From contig JAQWRV010000033.1 in the NCBI GenBank assembly GCA_029243545.1, forward strand, positions 1 through 64,000: 64,000 nt of DNA, read 5' to 3'. The stretch's first letter is position 1. Every line of letters begins with the position of its first letter. The stretch comes from Rhodospirillaceae bacterium. Lineage in GTDB: Bacteria > Pseudomonadota > Alphaproteobacteria > Rhodospirillales > Rhodospirillaceae. The translations under genes were made by a program, and so were the position numbers. Below are positions 27,648 through 35,824 of the stretch, in pieces. The notes below the pieces were generated by a model that did not search any database, was not told the origin of the DNA, and was given only the letters and a program-made list of their open reading frames with translations.

Positions 27648-28490
27648 TTAAAGTCTTTCGATATAGCTGCGCGGATCGGCGTACTCTTTTGGATACTGAT
27701 CCCGCATCATCACGCTCCATTCCAGTGGCATTCCATCCATAGACCAAGATTTCCGGCCGAAACCGCGCGAAACGTAGTTTCCAGGAGAACCACCCATGTT
27801 TAACCAGTCAGGCCAAGTCAGGAGATCGACAAAAGTTTGCGAGCAATGAGCGCTGGCAACCTCGCGATCAGATACTTCTGTTATGGAACCATGAAAAGTC
27901 GACCAATCATAGACTTGAAAAAGTCTCCCATCTTCGGAAGTTGGTTCGAGACGCGCGGCAGTATCACCCCGACACCAGACGTCGTCACCAACAATCCAGG
28001 CCGGTCCGATGCTGCTATCGTCTGTGACGTTCATTTCAGGACGCTCAACGGGCTCGGTGACCATTCCAGTTTTATCATATAGCCGAGACGCTCCCAGCAG
28101 TCCTGGCTGGCGAACGGGTATGCGCTCGCCGGTAACAGGGTTGTCGAATTTTTCGAGGAGTTTGCCAGTCTCTAGGTCGGTATAGAAAATCGACGACATC
28201 ATTTTCATGCGAAAGCCATCGCCTTCATTTTCAGAGATGGAAATGAAACCCACATGCATGTCCCAGAATGGTGTAAAGGCGCTGTCCACTAGGCCATAAC
28301 GAATGGCGCGTAAGTACCAATAAACGATGCGGTCATCTAAGGAAAAATGCAATTTTCTATGGATGGTATAGAGGTCATCCACATTATTCGGATCTAACGC
28401 ATGATCATCGGCCAGTGCGCGGCTTGGACTTAGAATTGAAGCGGTCAGGGGCGCGGCACCCAAAATGCCGAGTACTTTCCTGCGATCCAT
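27648..28490 (-). CDS. Tat-signal DUF1838 protein, copy 2
   Basis: 280 residues from the ATG at 28490, which follows GGAGGCAATACGG; this start matches copy 1 in length and gives MDRRKVLGILGAAPLTAS with a basic residue before ALADD. The blocks are the same as in copy 1, for example SLDDRIVYWYLRAIRYGLVD and GPAWIVGDDVWCRGD. Changes are scattered through the protein, consistent with an old tandem duplication that selection has kept. It is divergent from the amidohydrolase at 28.6 kb. Confidence 0.85.
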   Translation of the reverse strand: MDRRKVLGILGAAPLTASILSPSRALADDHALDPNNVDDLYTIHRKLHFSLDDRIVYWYLRAIRYGLVDSAFTPFWDMHVGFISISENEGDGFRMKMMSSIFYTDLETGKLLEKFDNPVTGERIPVRQPGLLGASRLYDKTGMVTEPVERPEMNVTDDSSIGPAWIVGDDVWCRGDTAARLEPTSEDGRLFQVYDWSTFHGSITEVSDREVASAHCSQTFVDLLTWPDWLNMGGSPGNYVSRGFGRKSWSMDGMPLEWSVMMRDQYPKEYADPRSYIERL

Positions 28491-28627
28491 CCGTATTGCC
28501 TCCCAATGATGTTCGTATACTGGATATGGGATCACAGAGTGGGCCCCGAGCCAAGGGGGTGTCGTTCCAAAAGGCCGTTGAGTGACCTAAGCTCTTGTTC
28601 AATACACCAAAATCGGATCTCTGATCG

Positions 28628-29971
28628 ATGACACCCTGTCACCTTCTCGCTATTGCGCTGTGCGGCTTAGGCCTTTCCATGCCGGCGGCAGCCGCTGACA
28701 CTGTTATTGCGCATGTCACACTGATAGACGGTACCGGTGGCCCGGCGTTACAAGACGCTTGGGTTCACCTGGCCGATGACCGCGTATCCGCGATTGGCAC
28801 AGGCGCACCACCCAAACGGGGTGACGAAATTGATGGAACAGGAAAATTCCTTATTCCCGGTCTCATTGATACTCATGTGCACATTGGCGGTGGCCGCATC
28901 CGCGCGGAAATTGGCGGCGCTGCTGATGAAGTTGCGGCTCGTCGTGCGGCAGCTGTGCCCAGTCTTCATGGCTATCTCTATAGCGGGGTGACCTCTGTTT
29001 ATGACTCAGGAAATTTCGAAGACTTCATTTTTCCCATGCGTGACGCTGAGCGGGCAGGGGAGATCGTGTCCCCACGTATTTTTGCCACGGGGGGTGTTGT
29101 TGCCTTTCCGCGCGGCTATGGCTCGGGTCCTGGTGCGACGCTGATTGGTAGCGAAGAAGATTTCGATGCGCTTGACCGGCATCTTGACTGGCAACCAGAC
29201 ATGGTGAAATTCATCATAGATCCACAAGGGCGGCGTGGAATTCCAGAATCTCCGATTTTTACACCGGAACTGCTCAAACAAGCCATTGGCCGTGTGCATG
29301 CCCGCGGTATACGCACGACCGTACACATTCCGACAGAAGTAGAAGCGCGCATGGCCATAGAGGCCGGTATTGATGCTCTGGCGCATCCGGCAGCGCGAAC
29401 AGATACGTCTGCGGAATTCCCGGCCTATGTTGTTGAAAAAGGGATTCCGGTTTCAACAACACTTACAGTGTTCAGCAATATTGCGAAAGTTGCAGATAAC
29501 CCAGGGATGTTTGACACCCCGCTTTATCGCGCAACTTTGCCGGAGGAAGAGCGCAACCGGCAAAAGACCACGGAAAGGGAGCGATACATCGATAGCGGGA
29601 TGTCAGCTTTTTTCACCCGCATGCTGCCGGGTATGCAACGAAATATCAGAGCCTCCCATGACAACGGTATTACCCTTGCTTTAGGAACAGACAGGTCCTT
29701 CGGCCCAACAGTCCATCAAGAACTTGAACTCATAGTGGAGTCCGGTATATCTCCGGTGGAGGCCATACGCATAGCAACACTCAACGGCGCCATTTATCTT
29801 GGCACGGAAAATGATCTGGGCTCGATTGAAGTGGGAAAACTTGCTGACCTTGTAATGCTCTCAGCCGACCCTACCGAAGATGTGACGAATGCACAAAGCG
29901 TGGTAGCCGTCTTTAAGGGTGGGCGGGAAATTGATCTTTCTATGTTGGATTTGCCTGTGAACGCGCACTAA
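28628..29971 (+). CDS. Exported metal-dependent amidohydrolase
   Basis: 447 residues with a Sec signal (LLAIALCGLGLSMPAAAAD). The amidohydrolase fold shows in GLIDTHVHIGG (His83, His85), a central HIPTEVEARMAIEAGIDALAHPA region and LALGTDRSFG with the metal-binding Asp. The C-terminal GSIEVGKLADLVMLSADP block is typical of imidazolonepropionase/prolidase-like members. Likely reaction: hydrolysis of an amide, imide or ring C-N bond in the periplasm. It precedes the two nitrilases by 166 bases on the same strand, so all three act on C-N bonds. Confidence 0.88.
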   Translation: MTPCHLLAIALCGLGLSMPAAAADTVIAHVTLIDGTGGPALQDAWVHLADDRVSAIGTGAPPKRGDEIDGTGKFLIPGLIDTHVHIGGGRIRAEIGGAADEVAARRAAAVPSLHGYLYSGVTSVYDSGNFEDFIFPMRDAERAGEIVSPRIFATGGVVAFPRGYGSGPGATLIGSEEDFDALDRHLDWQPDMVKFIIDPQGRRGIPESPIFTPELLKQAIGRVHARGIRTTVHIPTEVEARMAIEAGIDALAHPAARTDTSAEFPAYVVEKGIPVSTTLTVFSNIAKVADNPGMFDTPLYRATLPEEERNRQKTTERERYIDSGMSAFFTRMLPGMQRNIRASHDNGITLALGTDRSFGPTVHQELELIVESGISPVEAIRIATLNGAIYLGTENDLGSIEVGKLADLVMLSADPTEDVTNAQSVVAVFKGGREIDLSMLDLPVNAH

Positions 29972-30137
29972 TCCTTGCAAGCCGGCACAAACTTCATGCA
30001 GTTTCGTCTAGTGCGGTATTCCGGTGGCTGACTGGCGGACGCCACAAATCATGCCTCGCGGTCCCGGTATTCATTCTCTTAGAGTAGCCGTCTAGAACAA
30101 CTGCCATAGAGCAGAAATTAGCAATTAGAGAGGTCTT

Positions 30138-31178
30138 ATGATCGAGACATGGCGCGCGACGTGCATGCAGGTATACACCCGCATTCTTAACCGGGCGTCG
30201 GCCCGGGAAGAAGCGATGGAAATCGTAAACAACAGCCTGGATCGGTGGTCCGAGCTGGCCGGTGCCTCGCGCCAACGAGACCGCAATCAACTCCTGCTTT
30301 TCCCGGAGTTTGCGTTACAGGGATTTCCCATACACGAGAGTGCCGATGAATGGATTGCAAAAGCCTGCTTCCAGATTCCAGGGCCTGAGACCGATCGCCT
30401 GCAAAAACTTGCTCAGGACCTAAAGTGCTACATCGGTGCTAACAGTTATGAAATAGACCCAGAATGGCCGGGCCGTTATTTCAATTGCTCCTATTTGATA
30501 GAGCCGTCAGGGGATATGATCCTAAAATACCGGCGAATTAACACAGCGCACTCCGCCTCTCCCCATGATTTTCTTGATAAATACCTTGATCGATACGGCC
30601 TAGAGGGAATGTTTCCTGTGGTAAAAACGCCGCTCGGTAACATTGGCATGATGCCTTGTGGTGAGATTATGTATCCTGAGCCTGCCAGAGCGCTGGCATT
30701 CATGGGAGCTGAAGTCATACTTCACCCCACCTCAGACTACGGCGCCGATGATAATTGGAGTTGGCAATCGGCTAAGAAGGTGCGGGCATCAGAAAATATG
30801 GTGTATCTCATTTCTGCCAACGCTGGCGGAATGCCTGAGGCCTATCGCGGTGTGCATGATATTGCCGGACAGTCCCGCATTTTTGATTGGGAAGGTCGGG
30901 TCCTCGCCCAAGGGCCGACACCAGGTGAATCGTTACGTTGTTCTACCTTGATTAATGTTGAGGCTTTGCGAGAGGTTCGTTCCAATGGAGCCGGCTTTAA
31001 TCGTATAGCTCAGGCCAGACCAGATGCTTATGCAAAACTTTACGCAGATACGACGATCTATCCGGTTAACCGGTTTGCGGACAAGCCGATGGAATCGAAA
31101 AAAATGGTGCGAGAAGTGATGGGCGAATCTCTCGATAATATGGCAAAACGGGATATGATTCCGCCGCGGAAGAAATAG
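30138..31178 (+). CDS. Carbon-nitrogen hydrolase (nitrilase superfamily), tandem copy 1
   Basis: 346 residues. The triad is Glu57 in LLLFPEFALQG, Lys130 in MILKYRRIN and Cys174 in GMMPCGEIMYPE. The Cys motif reads PCGEIMYPE instead of CYDxxFPE. Inserted segments around YEIDPEWPGRYFNCSYLIEPSG resemble those of aliphatic amidase or formamidase branches. No signal peptide, so cytoplasmic. A GAGAGG site precedes the ATG. The next gene is a close paralogue 16 bases on. Substrate unknown. Confidence 0.87.
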   Translation: MIETWRATCMQVYTRILNRASAREEAMEIVNNSLDRWSELAGASRQRDRNQLLLFPEFALQGFPIHESADEWIAKACFQIPGPETDRLQKLAQDLKCYIGANSYEIDPEWPGRYFNCSYLIEPSGDMILKYRRINTAHSASPHDFLDKYLDRYGLEGMFPVVKTPLGNIGMMPCGEIMYPEPARALAFMGAEVILHPTSDYGADDNWSWQSAKKVRASENMVYLISANAGGMPEAYRGVHDIAGQSRIFDWEGRVLAQGPTPGESLRCSTLINVEALREVRSNGAGFNRIAQARPDAYAKLYADTTIYPVNRFADKPMESKKMVREVMGESLDNMAKRDMIPPRKK

Positions 31179-31194
31179 GGACGGGAGACTCCCA

Positions 31195-32241
31195 ATGATC
31201 CAGCCTTGGACAGCTACTTGCATGCAGGTCTACTGCCATACGGTTAACAGTGCGACCAATCGCGAAGAAGCGATGGCTATTGTAAACAAGAGTCTCGACC
31301 GCTGGATCACGTTGGCTATGGGAACAGCACGCGGCGACGGTTCTCACCTTCTGCTATACCCCGAATTCGCACTCACTGGATTTCCTTTGCTGGAATCCGC
31401 TGAGGAATGGATCGAGAAAGCCTGCATTGAAATACCGGGGCCTGAAACCGGCAGGCTACAAAAAGCGGCACAGGACCTCAAATGCTACATCGGCGCCAAT
31501 AGCTACGAAAAAGACCCGGAGTGGCCGGATCGCTATTTCAATTGTTCTTACCTGATCGACCCGTCAGGTGATGTCATTCTTAAGTACCGACGGATCAATA
31601 CGGTGCACACAGCATCGCCTCATGACTTTATGGATGCTTACCTCGATAAGTATGGGCTGGAGGGCACATTCCCGGTTTCAGAAACACCTCTCGGTAACAT
31701 TGCGATGATGCCCTGTGGCGAGATTATGTACCCCGAATCAGCCCGTATGTTCATGTTCCGTGGTGCCGAAGTTCTTTTGCACCCGACGTCAGACCATGGC
31801 GCTGCCGATAAATGGGCTTGGGAGTCTGCTAAGAAAGTACGGGCGTCTGAGAATATGATGTATTTGGTATCGACCAATGCAACAGGGCAAATTGGTACGT
31901 TTATTCCTGAAGGGCAGACCCTGGGTAATTCCAAGATTATTGATTACCACGGACGCGTTCTTGAGAATGTCGGCGGGCCCGGTGAGAGCACGGTCGCTTC
32001 AGCGACGATCGATGTTGAAGCCCTCCGGCGTGAACGCCGTATTCCGGGTGCTGGTAATCGCCTGCTACGGCAGCGTATTGAAATGTACCGGCCGCTATAC
32101 AATCAGACTTCATTTTATCCACCTAACCAGTTTGCCGATGCACCGATGGATTCAAAACAGCGGATCATGGAAATACAACAAGAAGCGCTAGGGAATATGG
32201 CGGAAGCCGGCATTGTCAATCTACCAGAGGTAACGGAATAA
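31195..32241 (+). CDS. Carbon-nitrogen hydrolase (nitrilase superfamily), tandem copy 2
   Basis: 348 residues, aligned residue for residue with copy 1 through the active site: Glu57 (LLLYPEFALTG), Lys130 (VILKYRRIN) and Cys174 (MMPCGEIMYPE). Divergence concentrates in the C-terminal third, including an insertion around GTFIPEGQTLGNSKI, so the pair probably differs in substrate fit. A GGGAGA site lies just before the ATG. It is followed by a dead NmrA-type gene. Confidence 0.87.
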   Translation: MIQPWTATCMQVYCHTVNSATNREEAMAIVNKSLDRWITLAMGTARGDGSHLLLYPEFALTGFPLLESAEEWIEKACIEIPGPETGRLQKAAQDLKCYIGANSYEKDPEWPDRYFNCSYLIDPSGDVILKYRRINTVHTASPHDFMDAYLDKYGLEGTFPVSETPLGNIAMMPCGEIMYPESARMFMFRGAEVLLHPTSDHGAADKWAWESAKKVRASENMMYLVSTNATGQIGTFIPEGQTLGNSKIIDYHGRVLENVGGPGESTVASATIDVEALRRERRIPGAGNRLLRQRIEMYRPLYNQTSFYPPNQFADAPMDSKQRIMEIQQEALGNMAEAGIVNLPEVTE

Positions 32242-32279
32242 TCGGCCCTGCGCTTTATTACCGTTTTATTAACGACTTT

Positions 32280-32899
32280 TTTTTGCACTTATTGCACAAG
32301 CAGAAACGTTTCTCATCTCGGGGCAAGCGGCGCGGCATGCCGGCATCTTATGCGTAAATTCATTGAGGCAGGTTACGACGTGCGTGGCCTTAAGCGTGAC
32401 ACAATCGCCGCGCTGAAAAAAATCAGCTTTGATATGGAGTGGATTCGAGGAGGTATTCGCGAATCTGACTCATTAGGTGCGTCTATCTCCGGCGTAGATT
32501 TCATTCAATGCGCTGTCGGTGCGCGGCAGCCCTTTGGCCCAAATCGGCTCGAAATTCTCGAATATCTAGGCGTGACCAACCTTGTTGATGAAGCAAAAGA
32601 GGCCGGCGTTGATTTGGAGGTATGTCGGGGAAGACTATTTGCAGCGATCAGGGCTATGGTATGCCGTCGTGCGACCACCACAGCTTCTAGATGAACCAGG
32701 ATTTGTAAAGAGTGTAAGATTACAACAAGGGAATCCCGGTGGTCCTGGCCAAATACCCCGTGAAGATCTTGCTGCAGTCATGATTGAAGCGATGACTTCA
32801 TTCCATTCCCTAAACACAACGTTTGAAATAGTTAGCGACCCCAGCCATCCTGCAATAGCGTGGCGCACTGAGCTTTTGGAGCTTGAAGCCGATAAATAA
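32280..32899 (+). pseudogene. NmrA/SDR-type NAD(P)-binding protein, broken by frameshifts
   Basis: Three frames must be joined to read one Rossmann-fold protein. The first gives AETFLISG; a one-base shift in the GxxGxxG loop then gives ASGAACRHLMRKFIEAGYDVRGLKRD, then ISGVDFIQCAVGARQPFG. A second shift near 32620 leads to YAVVRPPQLLDEPGF, then PREDLAAVMIEAM and ends ELLELEADK with TAA at 32897-32899. This is the fold of NmrA-like atypical SDRs, like the intact gene at 34.2 kb. A run of eight T at the 5' end may mark one lesion. Confidence 0.7.
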
Positions 32900-32920
32900 A
32901 GAATTCACGCCTAACGTCGT

Positions 32921-33580
32921 TCAACACGTGCTTTGAAGAGGCGGGCTAACGGCATCCTGAGTGAATGTCATGTCGATCATGCGGTTGATAATCTCTGGCT
33001 CTTGCGCACCTGCTATGGCTTTGCTGTTGTTGAATATGTAGCAGGGCACACCGGTAATTCCCATGCGATGCATACGCGCATTTTCGTTAAAGACGGAATT
33101 AAGATCGCCCTCACTGTAAAGATGCGTGGTTACCAGGCTTTTATCGAGCCCGATTTCCTCGGCGAGGAGTATCAGAGTTTCCGTATCGCCGATATCCAGA
33201 CCGCGCTCAAAGTAAGCTGAGAAGAGGGCATTCACAGCTACACTTTCCGCCCCGATGGTTCGAGCCAGCCGAACCAATCGATGAGAATTGGCCGAGTTCG
33301 GTGTGCGTTGTATTTTATCCAACGCAAAATTAATGCCTTCGCTTTTTCCCGTGATGATAAGGGCCTCGATCATCCGCTCATATTGCTGGGGCGAACCGAA
33401 CTTGCGTACCAAAAACTCTTTGCGATCAACTCCGTTGGGTGGAAGATCGGCGTTGAGCAAAAACGAGCGATAACGGATTTCAGGCTGGATATTGGGGCGC
33501 GCGCTCAAAGCCCGGTCAAACCGGCGTTTGCCGACATAACACCATGGACAGACTGTATCGAAGACAACATCAATGCGCAT
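32921..33580 (-). CDS. DsbA-family oxidoreductase, FrnE-like
   Basis: 219 residues, thioredoxin fold with a large helical insert. The active site is TVCPWCYVGKRRF (Cys11, Cys14), the signature of FrnE/2-hydroxychromene-2-carboxylate isomerase-like proteins. The cis-Pro loop is GITGVPCYIFNN, which adds a third Cys next to the active site. No signal peptide, so it works in the cytoplasm, perhaps in thiol redox balance or glutathione-linked isomerisation. It converges with the dead NmrA gene. Confidence 0.85.
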   Translation of the reverse strand: MRIDVVFDTVCPWCYVGKRRFDRALSARPNIQPEIRYRSFLLNADLPPNGVDRKEFLVRKFGSPQQYERMIEALIITGKSEGINFALDKIQRTPNSANSHRLVRLARTIGAESVAVNALFSAYFERGLDIGDTETLILLAEEIGLDKSLVTTHLYSEGDLNSVFNENARMHRMGITGVPCYIFNNSKAIAGAQEPEIINRMIDMTFTQDAVSPPLQSTC

Positions 33581-33892
33581 AGCTAAAGAGTATTGCGCAG
33601 GAACCTTCCATACAAGTCGGGTTTACGTGCAATGTTTCTTAGTTCTCTAGCATATTCATGAAGCGCGGTATGGTCCGGTATAAGTCCCTCGACCCAAAAT
33701 AATCGCGATCGGATGAGATTACTGAATACCTGCTACTTATGAAAGCAAAGATGAAATCATGGCGTTATCTAAACGAAAACGCCGTTTCCGCCGGTGTAAA
33801 GTGCCCATTCAATTGACCGAAATTGGTTCGGGAGGACGAAATCAAGCAAAGTCTGCAGAAGGCACAAGTTTTATGTGCCAGGTTATGCATAA

Positions 33893-34051
33893 GAAACTCC
33901 AGGAGAGGACCACCTGATCGCCAGTGGGTTCGGCTATACATTATTTAGTTCAGGTGGATTAACGGATGGTCCACCTGCAGGGGCTGGGATCATGGTCGAA
34001 GAGTATTTGGAAGGGGCAGTCGCCCGGTCAGACGTGGCCTACAAATATTGA
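33893..34051 (+). pseudogene. C-terminal remnant of an FAD-dependent oxidoreductase
   Basis: A frame without a start reads HLIASGFGYTLFSSGG, then LTDGPPAGAGIMVEEYLEG and stops with TGA at 34049-34051. The pattern (SGFGYTLxxxGG..GPxAGAxI) is like the C-terminal FAD-contact block of flavin-linked oxidoreductases, from memory. The frame runs into TAA at 33890-33892, so the rest is missing. The spacer from 33581 to 33892 contains no readable gene. Confidence 0.4.
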
Positions 34052-34166
34052 TAGCCCATGAAGATGATACAGCCATTGGCAAGGACTATAATATCGGTGA
34101 CGCTAACAAACGCTGCACATTCGAAGTATATTGGAAGTACAAGCGAGCTCTAAGGGGAGAAAAATT

Positions 34167-34994
34167 ATGAATCGCAGATATTTATTGGCGGGAACGGCGG
34201 CTTTGCTAGGTGCAAGTATGTCACCTGTACGCGCTACCGCGGTAGACCATGACGAAAAGCTAACTATTGCATTATTTGGTGCAACTGCCCGGTCTGGCCG
34301 AGAAATCGTAAAACAGGGTTTGGCGCGGGGATACAAGATCAAAGGGTTTGCCCGGACACCGTCAAAGCTCGGCGTCGAGCATGAGAACCTTGAGATGTTC
34401 AAAGGGGACATCCGCGATCGGGCTGCGATTGATGCCTTGCTGACCGGCGATGAAATCGTCATGTCCATGGTTGGCCGTGGACCACCGGCTGATCCCATGG
34501 CTGAAATCGGACAAGTGGATATCTACACGGTGATGGGTGAGAACCTGATTGGCGCGATGAAAGCTAAAGGGAACACACGTCTCATCATGGCCAGTTCAAC
34601 CGGAGTGGAACATCGTGCAGACATAGATGGAGCCAAACCTCCTCCCGGTGACATGAGCAACATGTGGCGATGGAACGCCCGCCATCTCTACAACGACATG
34701 TATGAGATGGAAAAATTGATTGAGAAAAGTGGCTTGGATTACATTCTATTGCGGCCTGGTTTCATGGTTGAAGAGCCAGCCCGGCACGATATGAAGTTCA
34801 ATAACACAGGTGAAACGCCGGGTGCGCGAGTGATCACCTACGAAGACTTTGCAGCCTTCATTCTGGATCACGTGGAAGGCGGTAACTATTGGAATACAGC
34901 CGTGGGTATGTATTCCGATACAATCATGAATCCCGCCGCTGAAATCGAAAAATTCCTGGCCAAGCAAAAAGCAGCACAGGCCGCGGGACAGTAG
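34167..34994 (+). CDS. Tat-signal NAD(P)-binding (NmrA/atypical SDR) protein
   Basis: 275 residues from the ATG at 34167, just after AAGGGGAGA. A Tat-type signal (MNRRYLLAGTAALLGAS...) precedes a Rossmann domain: LTIALFGATARSGREIVKQ, VEHENLEMFKGDIRD, RLIMASSTGVE and DYILLRPGFM. The atypical SDR group binds NAD(P)H without always being a reductase. The nucleotide fold fits Tat export of a folded, loaded protein. Nearest relative in the window is the dead gene at 32.3 kb. Confidence 0.82.
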   Translation: MNRRYLLAGTAALLGASMSPVRATAVDHDEKLTIALFGATARSGREIVKQGLARGYKIKGFARTPSKLGVEHENLEMFKGDIRDRAAIDALLTGDEIVMSMVGRGPPADPMAEIGQVDIYTVMGENLIGAMKAKGNTRLIMASSTGVEHRADIDGAKPPPGDMSNMWRWNARHLYNDMYEMEKLIEKSGLDYILLRPGFMVEEPARHDMKFNNTGETPGARVITYEDFAAFILDHVEGGNYWNTAVGMYSDTIMNPAAEIEKFLAKQKAAQAAGQ

Positions 34995-35162
34995 CTCCCT
35001 ATCATAGAGCTAGCGGTACTTAAACTACCGAAATCTGCCGAATTCACCAGATTTACATTGCCCCCACAAATATGTAACAGTTTTAAAGATGCAGGAAATT
35101 GCATTTGTTAGGTATTCGAATAACTAATACTCCAACTAACCCTGAGGACAGAGGAACAGATC

Positions 35163-35480
35163 ATGAATTTAGATAAAGGTCTAATCATCGCTATCATCTT
35201 GCTTGCTGTTGTTGGTGCGTTTGCCGCAATCCCTTATGGTGGCCTTGCTATTTTACTAATCGGCTTAGTATCAGGCACCACTTCCCCATTAACTGAACTG
35301 TCGGAAAGAACTGGCTATCTACTGGTAGCTGTTGGTGCTCCAACCGTTGCGGAAAGCCTCCAAGCGATTCCCGTGGCTGGCGCGCCTCTAGAAGCGATAG
35401 TAGGTTCAGTGGCACTCGGTGCAGGTGGCATTTGGCTCGCAAGCATGACCCGTGCTTTAGTCAATAGAATTAAGCCTTAA
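35163..35480 (+). CDS. Small membrane protein of unknown function
   Basis: 105 residues, with an AGAGGAACAG site before the ATG. Two or three hydrophobic segments (LIIAIILLAVVGAFAAIPYG, GGLAILLIGLVSG and a C-terminal IVGSVALGAGGIWLA) and a basic end (RALVNRIKP) suggest an inner-membrane protein. I do not recognise a family. It stands alone: about 170 bases separate it from the previous gene, and a good hairpin lies 11 bases after the stop. Confidence 0.6.
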   Translation: MNLDKGLIIAIILLAVVGAFAAIPYGGLAILLIGLVSGTTSPLTELSERTGYLLVAVGAPTVAESLQAIPVAGAPLEAIVGSVALGAGGIWLASMTRALVNRIKP

Positions 35481-35490
35481 TCAGTCATGC

Positions 35491-35530
35491 GGATAGTTCG
35501 TAGCTCTGTAACAAGAGTTGCAAACTATCC
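35491..35530 (+). terminator. Hairpin after the small membrane protein
   Basis: GGATAGTT and AACTATCC form an 8-bp outer stem, with an inner CTCT/AGAG pairing. It begins 11 bases after the stop codon. There is no strong T run directly after, so it is a likely but imperfect intrinsic terminator. Confidence 0.45.
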
Positions 35531-35594
35531 CGCTGATAAGTTTTCTACCACTAACCGAATTCGTCACATTCTATTCTCTGAGCACTACGCTTAG

Positions 35595-35720
35595 TTATGA
35601 CGTGAATGGAATAATTTTTTGCCCTAACAAGCGGCCGAACGTGAGCGCTGGTGTAACCGCCATCCGATTGGTCAGGGCGTGACCCGAAAGGGCCGCGCCA
35701 CCGATAGCTTCACCTGCTGC
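35595..35720 (-). pseudogene. C-terminal remnant of an FAD-binding dehydrogenase
   Basis: A minus-strand frame reads AAGEAIGGAALSGHAL, then TNRMAVTPALTFGRLLGQKI and stops at TAA 35597-35595. It lines up with the intact dehydrogenase at 14.1 kb, whose end is YAAGEVLGKAAYTGSA...SLTPALTAGRLLGQKIMDLKA. Only the last FAD-binding segment survives; upstream sequence is not readable as the same protein. It fills most of the spacer before the fused hydrolase. Confidence 0.6.
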
Positions 35721-35824
35721 ACTGTGACAGTACCACAATAATCACCGCCATCATTTGAAATGATGCCAAGAAATGTTCCGCTGGGTGTACCCTAGTTCTT
35801 ATAAATAGGAGAGCGGGAGTTGCC

